The notes beneath the pieces are model-generated. The model ran no database searches, was not told the origin of the DNA, and was given only the letters and a program-made list of their open reading frames with translations. The translations under genes were made by a program, and so were the position numbers. 64,000 bases of DNA from Gentiana macrophylla (Eukaryota; Streptophyta; Magnoliopsida; Gentianales; Gentianaceae), in the NCBI GenBank assembly GCA_026214975.1, contig CM047805.1, positions 108,681,845 to 108,745,844 on the forward strand, in the 5' to 3' direction. Below are positions 35,031 to 47,236 of this stretch, piece after piece; the stretch's first letter is position 1, and each line of letters starts with the position of its first letter.

Positions 35031-36101
35031 TTATTCAAGACTGAATGCCTTCTCGACGTAAGAAGAATATCCCAAAAAGATTCCTTCATCTGATTTTGGT
35101 TGGAATGTCTTCAATTGTTCCTTATGATTCAAAATAAAACACTTGCTTCCAAATGGATGGAAATAAGATATATTAGGTTTTCTTCCATTCCATATCTCAT
35201 AAGGTGTTTTCAACAGCTTCTTGTTCACTGAGGTCCTATTTTGTGTATAGCATGATGTATTGACTGCTTCAGCCCAATATCTTTTAGGTAATAAAGCTTC
35301 ATAAATCATAGCCCTTCTTGCTTCTTTCAAAGTCATGTTTCTTCTCTCAGCAACCCCATTTTGCTGAGGTGTACCAGCAGCAGCAACTAATTGATGCAAC
35401 ACACCTTTTTGTTCACAATATTCACTTATGACTTTATTGAGAAACTCAGTGCCCTTGTCTGATCCGATCTTCACTACTATCAAACTTTTCTCATTTTGCA
35501 ATCTCTTCAAAAGTCCAGGCAACTTTTTAAGTGTTTCATTTTTCTTATTCATGAATACTACCCAAGTGTATCTTGAATAATCATCCACAACCACCAGAGT
35601 GTACTTATTTCCTGTTACACTTGTTGGTGTCACTGGTCCAAATAAATCCATGTGCATCAACTCCAAAACTCTTTTTGTTGATTGTTTAGTCTTTGACTTG
35701 AAGCTTGACTTGGTTTGTTTACCTTGCTGACATGCATAACATATATCATCCTTTTTGAATGTGATCTCAGGTAGACCAATCACCAATTTCTTTTACACTA
35801 ACTGATTGATATCATCAAAGTTAAGATGATTCAACTTCTTATGCCATAACCAATTCAGTTTTGACTTAGTATGCACAATCAGGCAGGTTTCTGGAACAAC
35901 AGTAGACCAATCCACAACATACACATTTTGTTGTCTTCTTCCATCCAACACAACTTGTTCAACTCTTTCACTAATGAAAATATAGTAGCCCTTGTCAAAA
36001 GTGACCTTGTAACCCATGTCACAAAATTGTCCAGTGCTCAGCAGGTTGTAGTCGAGTCCTTCCACAAATGCAACATTCCTGATACTTAATCCATTCTTCA
36101 C
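35031..36101 (-). pseudogene. pol: Element C pol: GAG-pre-integrase and integrase
   Basis: A GAG-pre-integrase segment (35793-36101, LWHKKLNHLNFDDINQL) is followed, after one in-frame stop at about 35790, by the integrase core (35031-35786). Catalytic positions are visible: D in MDLFGPV, D in GSDKGTEF, E in TPQQNGVAERRN. The zinc-binding pair reads CYACQQGK. The frame equals that of the RT pieces, so IN and RT were one polyprotein. The piece ends at FSLE with a stop before the RT linker. Confidence 0.9.
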
Positions 36102-37843
36102 CAGTGTGCCATATTGACTCTAGGACCATCCTTTGCCACATAGTGCCATATTGACACTAGGACCATCCATTCTTGTGTATCTGGTGTGTTCTTGTTGCCA
36201 AAATTGACTCTAGGACCATCCTTTGCCACATAGTTTGTCAAACAGAGCTTATTCTTGTGTATCCTGGTGTGTTCTTGTTGTCAAAGTACCAGACACCCTA
36301 CAAAACAAAGTTAATGTATTTTAGGTACCGAAAACTATTTGGGTCCATAGTGGTCAGTGGTAAGCATGACCCTTGGCATATTTCCATAAGGTCTTCTTTG
36401 AAAAGTATTATACTTTTGTTCATATGTGTATTCCACACTTCCATAAGATCTAGCATTTGGCTGTGTAGGATTCACATATGCTTTCTGGCCTTTTGGTACA
36501 AAATGTTGTTTGAAGTGATTTCTATTGTTAGAAGCACTAGTGTAACCATAGGTTTGCTGTCTGTTAGGAGAAACCCTATAATATGGAGTCTGCTGAGGTC
36601 TTGAATAAGCCCTCTGCTGAGTCCTCTGCTGATTCCATTGCTAAGGTTTTACCCTAGCATTATGGTTATAACTATTGTTTCTAGCAGAAGGGTTAGGAAT
36701 ATTCCAATAATCATCAGTAGGGAACAGTCTGCCTTTCCCCTGAGATAAGTATCCCTAGAATGATTAACATTTTTTGGTTTAGGATTCTTAACCTTGGATT
36801 ATTTCTGATTTTTACCCTTTTGTGGTCCAGTAGACTTAGCAGCAGGTCTGCTATCTATAGGTCTAGAAGGTACAACAGTCCTACTTTTGGATTTACCCTT
36901 TTTGTTAGGTACTGTTGACCTTTTTGACTTCTGATTTTGCTTCTTTGAAGTCTTCTCAGTGGGCTTTACTACCTCAGTAAACTTTTTGGGAGTTGGATCT
37001 TGTGCAGGTACAAACTTAGGACCAATTCTGGTACTAGGTTCAGTAACCTTACTGGATCTACTCTTAGTAGATTGCTGAGTTCCAAATCCAAGGCCTGTTC
37101 TATCACCATAAGGCTTTCCAGATTTGAAAGCAGTAGTGGAACTAGATTGTTCAGCAGGTACTGAATGTACAGCAGACTTATGCTGATTTTGCTAAAAATC
37201 TTTTTCCTTTCCTTTGAGAGTTCTTAATTCAGCTTTTAACCTTTCAACTTCTGTTTGAAGAGCTTCTTTTTCAGCCTTCACGATCTCATAACCATATTGT
37301 ATTTTCCTCAGTTGATTAAGGATGGCATCCAATGTTTCTTCATTGTAGGAATTTTTAGGATTTGAACCACAAGTTGATTCACAAACACTTTCAACAGGAG
37401 TATTTATAGATACAGAATTGTGTACTTCCTTTGTATTTCCATGTTTTCCATTAAAACATAATCATCCATATCAGCAAAAAGTGCAGTATCATCAGATTCA
37501 TTTCCTTTTCTGATTCAACTTCATAGCCTGATTCATCATCAGCAACCATTGCTTTCTTGCCAGGTCTTCTTTGTTGATTCTTGTTCTTCAGTAGGTCTAC
37601 ACAATCAGGTCTGAAATGTTTAGGTTTCTTGCAGTTAAAGCACAAGTAATCAAGTTCCTTCTTTTGTTTCAACTCAGGACAGTCAGGTTTGAAGTGACCT
37701 GGTTTCTTGCAATGAAAACACAAGTAATCATTATCTTTATTGGATTCTTCCTTCTTCTTTTCACTTGATTTCTTTGTGAAATTCCTTGAAGAACCCCTTC
37801 ATGTTTTCATAATTCTGATTTTCTTGCTCAGTAGGGCAATTTG
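36102..37843 (-). pseudogene. gag-pol: Element C gag C-terminus with zinc knuckles, and damaged protease
   Basis: From the left border of element G, 37451-37723 encodes two CCHC knuckles (CFHCKKPGHFKPDC and CFNCKKPKHFRPDC) that bind RNA. Degenerate coding sequence follows, with a leucine/charge-rich region, KPYGDRTGLGF, a long basic S/K-rich tail and a PYGNMP segment. Near 36300 the strand reads VWYFDNKNTP: the WYxD that normally begins the protease site DSG runs straight into sequence that belongs further downstream. A segment of about 90 bases (about 36105-36290) is duplicated here. The protease is therefore inactive. There are many stops. Confidence 0.7.
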
Positions 37844-39988
37844 TGTAACACCCCGGTTTCCAATCCCGTCGGCCGCCGGTATTGGTCACTGTAGTGCCAC
37901 TTATCACGACACCCAGTCGTGGTGGTAACATGCAACATTCCACAACAGAAAGAAAATGAACATTCACCATTCATTAATTTAAAAGAAAGTATTAAAGTGA
38001 GTACAAATATCCTGAAGAAAATGAAATCATGCGGAACGTCAAAATCTTTAAACTTTAGAATTCCAGATAATGTAGAAACGGGTGACTGCAACTACGTGGC
38101 TCTCAAACCCCGCGACGTCCCAGCAACAAGCAAACATCCACATAAGTACCTGCTAAGAATCTGCTCCCCATAAATGGATCATAGCAGGGTCAAACGAAAG
38201 CAAAACCGTCAACTATAAAGTTGAGTAAGAATAAATCTAGTATACGTAAGGTAAAACCAACCCATGAAAAGTACCACCAATTTATGAAGGACAACCAATC
38301 TACAAAATTTACGACCAATCCATAACGGATACCATACATCACAACTATCCACCTAAGGGTCCCGAATGTGCACATCCCTCAAAAGGGTAAAGCCCTAGAG
38401 AGGAGGATCCTAAAGGTCATCCAATGGTACCATAATAGGTGGACCATCACGTACTGGGGTGCAAGGAAACCTTCCCGGGTTCCCGGCTTCGGATGCTACC
38501 CTATCCGGCCCGACCATACCAATGTCTGCAACTCCCCAAATACACTAAGGTCATTGAAGTCGTAAGGAAACCTTCCCGGGTTCTCGGCTTTGGGTGCTAC
38601 CCTATCCGGCCCAACCACCATGGGTCTACAACCTCAATGCCTAAACTCCAAACCCCACAGTGATGTCGATACCCCTGACCCATCAAAACATGACTCCAAA
38701 ATATACTCATAAGATTGAACCACAGTTACCAAAGAAGGAAAACAACACAAACTAGACGCCCGTTCGGAAGGCCGGACGCCCGTCCAAGTACTCTACTGGA
38801 CGCCCGTCCAAGCTATCAGACGCCCGTCCAAAATGTATAGACGCCCGTCCACTCCAACCGATTTATATCCTGAATGTAAAACAACCCCTCAGACGTCCGT
38901 CCAGGTAACCCAGGCGCGCCCGTCCATAATGTATAGACGTCCGTCCACTCTAACGGAGTTAGATCACGAATGTAAACAACCCCTCAGACGTCCGTCCGTG
39001 TAACCAGACGCCGTCGAAATGAAATCAAAGGCAGACGGCCGTCCAGGAGGCTGGGCGCCCGCCCCTGGTTTCATCTCAAACCCTAACAATTCTCCACGCG
39101 ATTTACGAGCCGTTTCTCAACAAAGCAAGAAAGAAAAGCAGCACTTTAAGCCCGTAAAACTCCATACAAAAGTATCATGTCAACTATAGATTTTAACCAA
39201 CGCAAAAACACACTACTATGAACGTATAACGTCCCCGAAACAGGACAACCAAGTGTAAACACCCTTGAATAAAATTTGACAGCACAACACTTTAGAAAAA
39301 TTAACAGCATTACAGTTCCCCTTCCAAAACATGATTAAAGCCATCTAAACGCTTTAAAAAAAACACACCAACAGCCCCAAATTACTGTCAGAAATCCTTG
39401 AACAACAATACAAAACATTCAAAACCATACACAACCCGGCATATTACCTCCAAGTTCATCTTTCAACCCAAACGAAAACACAAACCATAGAAGTATCCTT
39501 ACCGGTTACGCTGCGTTTCTTGAAAGCCCTCTGTTATCGAGCTAAAATAGCTCCTCTACGAAGCCCGGATCTATATACAAAGAAAACAGTGATCAACAAA
39601 CAATTCTAGTGACCCCAAAGGTAGAACCCTAGGTCGAACACAACCCCTTCCCCATCGCATAAGGGATCGGCCATGGCCTTAGGCCGTCCGATCGTCATGC
39701 TCGAGCTGTAGGAAAAGACATAACGATGCTTACTGATGATGACGATGACGAATTCCTAAACCCCAAGGAGAGATTTTTCTCTCCTTCTTCCTTACAAGAG
39801 GGTCGGCGGCAAGGGGAGGGTTTTTGGGGCAGAAATTTTTTTTTGTGTTTTGGGGAAATAAGGGAGGAAAAGGGGAAAATCCCTTTTAATTTATTAAATG
39901 ATTAAAACTCCTTTTTAATAAATCCCATAATCTCATTAATTAGATCTTTTACTAATTAATTAGGAAGTCAAAATTTCGGGATATTACA
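37844..39988 (-). repeat. 3' LTR of element G
   Basis: 2145 bp. Contains an irregular array of GACGCCCGTCCA-type units at 38756-39063 and two CTTCCCGGGTTC...GGGTGCTACCCTATCCGG blocks around 38468-38520 and 38570-38612. Open frames at 38368-38663 are products of these repeats, not genes. A weak minus-strand TATA-like GTATATAG is near 39571-39580. Confidence 0.9.
38756..39063. repeat. GACGCCCGTCC minisatellite in the left LTR of G
   Basis: About a dozen irregularly spaced copies of a 12-14 base unit (variants GACGCCCGTCCA and GACGTCCGTCCA), with longer repeats of a block containing TGTATAGACG...CGTCCACTC. The same array is present in the right LTR. Confidence 0.85.
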
Positions 39989-40001
39989 TCCTCCCCCCCT
40001 T
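39989..40001 (-). other. Polypurine tract of element G
   Basis: Minus strand AAGGGGGGGAGGA directly before the LTR start TGTAATATCCCG. Confidence 0.85.
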
Positions 40002-40126
40002 AAAACAGAACTTCGTCCTCGAAGTTCAGGTTCGTACCGGGCGTTTTTCCACCCCCCCTTAAAACACCCTTCGCCCCCGAAGATAAGCAAAAGGATTTTA
40101 CGTACAAGGCTTGAAAATTGCCTACC

Positions 40127-40878
40127 TTAAGAGAACAAATGCGGTACTTCGTCAGATGCGCCCTCGACTTCCCATGTCGCTTCCTCGGTGGCATGGTTAG
40201 ACCATAAGACCTTGACGATGCTAACCTCACGTCCCCTTGTTTTCCGTACCTTGGTATCTAATATCTGCACCGGTACCTCTTCGTAAGTCAAGGATTGATC
40301 TAGTTCAACGACCTCCGGTTCGATCACGTGAGAAGGATCACTCACGATTGCAATTGAGATACATGAAACACATTATGCACCTTCTCCAACGCCGGTGGCA
40401 AGGCTAGTCGATATGCCACTTCACCTATTCGGTCCAAGATCTCGTATGGCCCCACGTACTTGGGACTCAACTTCCCTTTCTTGCTAAAACGCATCACTCC
40501 TCTGGTTGGTGATACTCGTAGCAATACCTTATCGCCCACGGCGAACTCAATATCCCGGCGGTGTAAGTCTGCATAACTCTTCTGCCTATCCTGGGCAGCC
40601 TTCATCTTTTCTCGGATTATTTGTACCTGTTTAATCGTATCTTCGATCATCTGCGGTCCCAAAATCGCTGCCTTGGATGAATCGTTCCAACAAACCGGAC
40701 TCTTGCACTTCCTACCATAAAGTGCCTCAAAAGGTGCCATCTTAATAATGGCATGGTAGCTGTTGTTGTATGAAAACTCAATAAGATCGAGTTTTTCCTC
40801 CCAAGATCCTTTGAATTCTAATACACATGCCCTCAAAGCATGTCTTCCAAAGTTTGTATGGTCCTCTCCGTCGACCAT
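40127..40878 (-). pseudogene. pol: Element G pol: integrase C-terminal half and chromodomain
   Basis: 40342-40878 gives the end of the integrase core and its C-terminal domain (SYNNSYHAIIKMAPFEALYG, then VGDKVLLRVSPTRGVMRFSK and KLSPKYVGPYEIL, ending FHVSQLQ). The next frame, 40127-40345, continues SDPSHVIEPE and then a chromodomain: YEEVPVQILDTKVRK and VKVLWSNHATEEATWE. The two frames overlap by a few bases, which marks a one-base frameshift. Chromodomains guide integration to heterochromatin in this clade. Confidence 0.88.
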
Positions 40879-42515
40879 CGGTAGCGAGGTGAAAAGTCAG
40901 ACTCATTCGTAGCTCCGTCCCCAAGGCTGCTCAGTAGCTCTCGCCAAAACCGAGATATGAATCTCGCATCTCTATCTGACACAATGCTGCTGGGTATACC
41001 ATGTAGTCTCACAATATTTCTACGGTATGCCATAGCCAACTCCGTCTTACTCCAAGTGTCTTTCATCGGAATGAAATGCGCCGCTTTGGTCAGTCGATCC
41101 ACAACGACCCAAATCATATTATTCCCTTTCGGGCTCCTCGGTAATCCGCATACAAAATCCATGGAGATGGAATCCCACTTCCAAACCGGCACATCCAACG
41201 GCTGCAGCATGCCCTGTGGCCGTCGATGTTCAATCTTGACCTTCTGACAAGTCAAGCACTTTGACACAAATTCAGCTACTTCGCGTTTCATATTGGGCCA
41301 CCAAAAGGTTTTCTTGAGGTCTTTATACAGTTTGTCTCCTCCCGGATGAACCGAATAAGGCGTGCTATGAGCTTCACTCAAGATCCGCCTCTTGAGTTCT
41401 TCGTCGGCTGGTACACACCACCTACTCTTAAACCAGATACTACCATCCTCGTGTAACGTAAAATCAGCTGCCCCATCTGTACCAATCTTGGCCTTGTTTG
41501 CCTCGATCACCTTGTCAACCACTTGTCTCACCTGGATCTCAGCGTATAATTCGGGATGCAAGACGAAGTCGCTTTTATCCCCGCCTTTCTGGATGACACA
41601 AATATCCATGCGGTCCAACTCTTCTCGCAATCTGATCCGAGCCACTTCCTCGCACAAGGAATGAATCGATTTCCGACTCAACGCGTCCGCCACTACATTG
41701 GCCTTCCCTTCGTGGTATTGGATATCCATGTCATAATCTTTAATTAACTCCAACCGACGCCTCTGACGCATATTGAGCTCCTTCTGTGTAAATATGTACT
41801 TCAGACTCTTGTGATCTGAAAACACCTTGAAAGTTATTCCATACAAGTAGTGTCGCCATATCTTCAATGCGAAGACCACAGCTGCCAACTCTAGGTCGTG
41901 AGTCGGGTAGTTACTCTCATATGGTTTCAGCTGCCTCGATGCATACGCGATCACTCGCCTCCGTTGCATCAGTACGCAACCCAGGCCATTCTTCGACGCG
42001 TCGGTATAAACCTCAATGTCCTCATTACCTTCTGGTAGTGCCAAAGTAGGGGCTGTAGTCAACCGTTCCTTAAGCAGTTGGAACGCCTCCTCACATTTTT
42101 CATCCCACTTAAACCGGTTCTCTTTCTTCATTAAGGCAGTCATCGGCCTCGCAATCTTGGAAAAGTCTTTTACAAATCTTCGGTAATATCCAGCCAAACC
42201 CAAGAAGCTTCGAATTTCCGCAACATTCTTAGGTGTTGGCCATTTCGCCGCTTCCTCTATCTTGCTCGGGTCAACGGATACACCGTCTTTCGAGACAACA
42301 TGCCCCAAGAATGCCACTCGTTCCAACTAGAATTCACATTTAGACAGTTTCGCATACAGTTATTTTTCTCGTAAAATCTGCACTACGAGCCTCAGGTGCT
42401 CGGCATGTTCTTCCTTAGTCTTAGAGTAGACCAGGATGTCGTCAATAAAGACTACTACAAACTGGTCCAAGTAGGGTCTGAATACCCGGTTCATCAAATC
42501 CATGAAGACTGCTGG
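40833..42515 (-). pseudogene. pol: Element G pol: RT C-terminal part, RNase H and integrase core
   Basis: From the border with H (42515) the strand reads [11 protein letters not shown], then [14 protein letters not shown] with the catalytic DD, then two in-frame stops (near 42363 and 42327). The 497-codon open frame (40833-42326) follows: RT thumb ([22 protein letters not shown]), RNase H ([11 protein letters not shown] at about residue 107, [21 protein letters not shown]), integrase zinc domain (HPG, CLTCQ) and core with D in MDFVCGLP and D in VSDRDARF. A frameshift just after SSLG destroys the frame before the third catalytic residue. Confidence 0.9.
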
Positions 42516-44312
42516 TGACGTGGCCTTTTCTAGTGCTATTCCAGTCCTTAACCGACAGTGTATCGGGTCAAACTGTAGTGCTAGTATGGTGAGTCAGGTG
42601 TCGAATCCTCAGGGAAACGTGTGGTAATTCAGAGTGTGGCTAAACACCAAGAAGCTGTTATTAACTCGATCTAAGTCGCAGTTTTTCCTTTTCTCTTTTT
42701 TAGTAACCGTAAAACAGTAAATAAAATTAAAACAGTAAATAAATACATAAAACTAAAACAGATATATATAGATACATAAATATATATATAAATATATAGG
42801 AATACATATATATATATAGATATAAATATATATAGGTACCAATACAATATATAGGATATAAATACTAGTAATATTATTAGAAACTAGCCAAGAATATATT
42901 CTTGAATCAAGTATCTCTTTTTAGTAGAAATAGATGTGCTTGATCTTTCCTTATTTTAAGGTGAATCAATTATATATGAACCGGTGTACTCTAAGCTAGA
43001 CAACTCCTCCTCACACGAGCGTATGAAATTGTTCATATGTCAAATTGTCATCAGTTCAATCTCCACAACTGCCCCATGCTAATCTCAGTTAGTCTCGAGC
43101 AGTGCAGTACAAATCTACCCCGGATAAAAGAGGTTATTCCGTTTGTCAGACGGCCGATGTTATTCAAAAGGCTCCGGTTGTTGTCGGCGGATCGATTTAA
43201 CTTTCCGGTGTTAGTTTCAATTGAACCGCGTTGATTTTAACATTATTACGATCTTGAGCACAAATTTAATAAGATTCATCTTTTCCAAGACAAATCGCTC
43301 GGTAGGAAATAGTATTCCGTTGTCACGCTTTCACTCGGCCATTTTACCCTCGGTTTTTCTATCCTTTATCTCATATCCTAACTTCTCTCGGTCGGGTTCA
43401 TCGTTAGGTTATATGTTGCGATTCATCTTGGTTAATTACGTCAATCCGAATATTATCAATACGTTGCAAAATAGAAAAAGATTCATTATAATCGATTTTA
43501 ATTCAATTTTAACATAGTCATCATCTATTTCCCTAAAAAGATAAACCAATTCAATTTCATATCTTGGCTAGATATAGAGTTAGCCTAATATCATTATAAC
43601 TAATATATAGATACTAATATAATAAACAAACATAAATACATTAAAAAGTTACCAGATTACAATTGAAGCGTCAGAGCCGTATTCTCCGGAAATAACAACT
43701 CCTTTAGCAACAACGAGCCTTGATAATCCTTCTAAGTATCACAACGACACTTATACTACATTATTATTTCGGCAGAGTGCCGTTTACGGTATTTACAGAA
43801 CTAGAAACTAGATTAAGATAATATATATATATATATATATATATAGAAGTGATATATATATATTGGTACAACTCCAATCATCTGCAAATGAGGAGTATTT
43901 ATAGAGTGAAACACAAGGCCGGCACGGGCCGGTGCAGTACCGGCGCGGGCCGGTGCTACAGTGGAGATTCTCTCCCGACAAGTCCCACGTCTTTGGTGGC
44001 GAGAGATATTCGGCTCGGGCCGGGTTTTTTCGGTTCGGGCGGATCTTGAAAAATATCTTTCTTCGGTTTCTTTCTTTGTTCGGTTTTAATTCTTGATTTT
44101 CCATCACATCGCACTCAAACAAATCAAAAACACGAGCCACAGTAATTTTGACCACAAAACTTTAAGTTTTACTAAAATTATAACGATAATATCTATTTAT
44201 AACGATTTTGATTCTTATGTGTTTTTAGATATATTTATATAAAATTTATACGTTATTATCGTAAATACGATATAAAAATCATATAATATGGTTATATTTT
44301 TATCATACATCA
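42516..44312 (-). repeat. 3' LTR of element H
   Basis: 1797 bp. Contains AT microsatellites (42764-42830, 43818-43847), a TATA box TATAAATA on the minus strand (43896-43903), and upstream of it a GC-rich CGGCxCGGGCCGGTGC motif in two copies (43917-43964). It matches 56229-58022 closely, except that the GC motif is much altered in the other copy. No gene is present. Confidence 0.9.
43896..43964 (-). promoter_or_regulatory. LTR promoter of element H: TATA box plus GC-rich motif
   Basis: Reading on the minus strand, two CACCGGCCCGxGCCGG repeats (43917-43964) lie just upstream of CTCTATAAATACTCC (TATA at 43896-43903). The equivalent TATA in the other LTR is at 57602-57609. This is probably the promoter for the element RNA. 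Confidence 0.6.
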
Positions 44313-44811
44313 ACTACTCCCCACTTAGCTTTTGATCGTCCTCGAGCAAAATAAGCGATAATATATAAAATGTTATAATGCAAATAATATAGTTCTTCTA
44401 GACAAAATTTCTAACTTAGTAACGCATGCTGTCAACATTATAATCATATTAATTTTATCTATCTAAGATTATTAAAAAAAAATTTAAAAAGTGTGTATAA
44501 CTTAATAAATTAGTTATAAAATATTATCTAAATGAAATTCTACATGAATTACTTAATAACTATAATAAAATACTTATAATAACTTTTTAATCGCCACTGT
44601 ATGAAATTTCGGAATCAAGGACTAAGTCAAGTAGTTGGCAAAAATGGCTTATAACGTTCAGGCTCAGGGTGTTTGGCTAATCGAAAGGATAACAAAGGAA
44701 AATCAAAAGAAATAGAAGCAAGTCGTACGTACTTATACCTTCAACTTTTGATCAAAAATACCTTGATCAAGAATATCCTATTAATTTGTTTTCAAAATTT
44801 AATTCTACTAA

Positions 44812-44871
<60 letters not shown>

Positions 44872-45961
44872 TTCGAATACTAACATATCCGCACTCATTA
44901 CCAGAATCGACTATCTTTCAAGCGTCATGAGGTGAGAACGAATACATCAGCACCTAACTATTCCAACTTTTTTCTTTTTCTAGAGAATAACATTTTTTGA
45001 TAACAGATTGCCTTCCGAATATTATTTATTCCAATCTCAGCATATACCACTATTGAATTTCGATGTCGTCACCGCTATCCATAAGCACATACTAAAACTT
45101 GCGGGATTTCAAGGAAATGTAGACCAATTTAAGTTAAGGGTCGGTTATATCTGGTTAATCATAATGGCTAATTTCGAGTGAGATCTTGATCACTCTACAA
45201 GGCTGAGGTGGGGACAAAAATTGGAAATTACGTTCGGGTAGGCTTATTTGGCCATAGTTAGTCAAAGTGATGCCAAAAATCTCATCATTCCTAATCCGAT
45301 TCCAAATTCATACTTGTCTTGAAAAGAAAATCATTCTAAAATTTCATTATAATTATAAGTAACTTTTGTCTAATTTCATAAAAAAATAATATTTCATAAT
45401 ATTTATCTAGTTATACATACTTAAAATCTTGATAAAAATCTAAAATAGATATAAATAATATAGAAATAATATATCGAGATTACTTTACTTAATTAAAAAT
45501 TTATTCTATCCAAATATATCATTTTTATTATAATGATTATATATTATTTCATTATTTCCTTAAGAATAATTAAACTAAGTGCATCAGTAATTGATATATT
45601 AAATTTATTTTATTTACTAACCAATCTCTACTCCCCACTTACGAATTGGCATCGTCTCGACGTGTAATGAGTAGTAAAAAGTTGGTTTAGGAGATAAAAT
45701 AAATTTTATAACGGTTGAATATTTTACGTGTCATATAGACTAGCGTTTATATAATATAGCATAATAAAAAAACATTAACAGAAACAAATATATTACAATA
45801 TTAAGAAGTACAAGTTAACTACTAACTACTACTATAAACGGAAAAAAAAACTGAAACTAAGTTAATCTAAGTTATTATTAAACTAATTTATTCTAAATTA
45901 ATTTATTCTACCATTATTACCTTTTATATTGATATTCCTTCCTTACAACCAACATAACTAT
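44313..45961 (-). other. Non-coding 3' region of element H with polypurine tract and AT microsatellite
   Basis: AAGTGGGGAGTAGT on the minus strand (44313-44326) directly precedes the 3' LTR. A second similar tract (minus-strand AAGTGGGGAGTAGAG) lies at about 45629-45643. A long (AT)n run occupies 44814-44862, followed by poly-T. The rest is AT-rich with no credible gene; the 85-codon frame at 44673-44930 is mostly the AT repeat. Confidence 0.6.
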
Positions 45962-46851
45962 CTAATTTTCTCCGCTTGAAGATCCTCCCGAATATCGACC
46001 GTAGTAGTAGCCTACTACGAGGAAGGCGAAATGAAAGTACTCATCTCTGTCGCTTCTTTCCGGTACCCTAGCCAAACGAACACTTATTCTAGAAATCAGC
46101 CATGCAAAAGGCATAGGCTGACGGATCGGTCTGCTTCCAAATGCAAAACTAACAGCTGCTTTCTGAATCAATATTCCCCAATCTATAACAGCTCCGCTTG
46201 TTATAGCATACAATAGTAACAATTCATCATCACTGATTTCCGAGAAATCATCAGTTGGATAAACTCGTGAATTGATGAAACGTTTCCAGGTTCTCAAATG
46301 GGGAAGTAAAGCGGCAGTGGAGACATCTCTATCCCTATTATAATGTTGGAATAAAACTTGATAAGATTCCGAACATTTGTTAATAAATCCTTCAGCGGTA
46401 TCAAGTCTCCACTGATACTCAAAATGACTAGAGGGTGATGTTTGGACTGGTGGTATATGAAAAATTTGATTGATTATGGTAGAAGTAAAAGGAACAACAA
46501 AGTACTCTAATGGTAACAGATCAGAACGACTCTACAAGACTAGCCTCTCGCAAGTACCGAGTAAAACTCTCTTACCATTGTAATATTAATTCTACCTCTG
46601 GGCATACGACAAAAATAATCCCACCCATCTGCTTCCATCCTTATGAATGCCCAATTATCCACTTTTCGAAAATTTAGACCTCTTTCAACCAGCACCGGTG
46701 ATTGGTTGAAATTGCTTAAAAAAGGGTTGTGAACCGAGGCATATATGGAATTGTAAGGAACGGGGTGGAAAAACGGATAATGCGGATTAGGGACTACGGA
46801 ATTTGGGGTATGCGGAGGAGAATAACTGTTAATTGACGAATGATCGGACAT
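45962..46851 (-). pseudogene. Accessory ORF 2 of element H
   Basis: Starts at the ATG at 46851 (MSDHSSINSYSPPHTPNSVV). The first 103 codons are P/N/S-rich and end with RINITMVREFYSVLARG. After a frameshift near 46535 coding continues in another frame to 45962, through FVVPFTSTIINQIFHIPPVQ, LLLLYAITSGAVIDWGILIQ and a G/S-rich tail. The core ITMVREFYSVL...INQIF is the pattern of the putative plant transposon protein domain and matches accessory ORF 1. It lies after integrase and before the polypurine tract, in the sense direction. Function is unknown; it was probably a protein of about 295 residues before the frameshift. Confidence 0.6.
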
Positions 46852-46924
46852 TTTATACGGACTTTATAAGAAAACTAGAGGCTTTAAAACTGAATTGGCA
46901 ATTTGAAGATTGAGACATCTGTTT

Positions 46925-47011
46925 CCTTATATAGCAATGACAGAAATAGACAAGAAACAACCTGAATGAGGTCGGTAGAACACCAGGCCGGCGCGGGCCG
47001 GTGCTACAGTG
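46925..47011 (-). promoter_or_regulatory. Candidate internal promoter of accessory ORF 2
   Basis: On the minus strand a GC-rich block (46986-47011) is followed 52 bases later by TATATAAGG (46925-46933), and the ATG is about 75 bases further on (46851). 24 bases of the block (46988-47011) are identical to 43940-43963 in the LTR, where they also stand just upstream of a TATA box. This suggests the ORF is driven by an LTR-like promoter; inference only. Confidence 0.45.
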
Positions 47012-47236
47012 CTCGGTCACAGATTTTTACTTTTCAGGATGTTCTATCAGGTTTATTCAGTGTGAATGCATGTATTTTTATCTAAAACAGGGGTGAAAAA
47101 TTCTAATAATACAGAAACAACGGAAAACACGTAAAACTGCGTAGTGTACTAACCACATAGTACATCAAACAGTCTAAAATAAAAATCAAACCAAAGTATA
47201 TCGTCATACATCGTAACATAGGAAAAGTTTACTTAA

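Noticed and set aside
38368..38663. Open frames in the LTRs of G, also at 61138-61723
   Set aside because: Created by the GC-rich repeats; not kept in the same form between the two LTRs.
44673..44930. 85-codon frame in H
   Set aside because: More than a quarter is an alternating AT microsatellite and poly-T.
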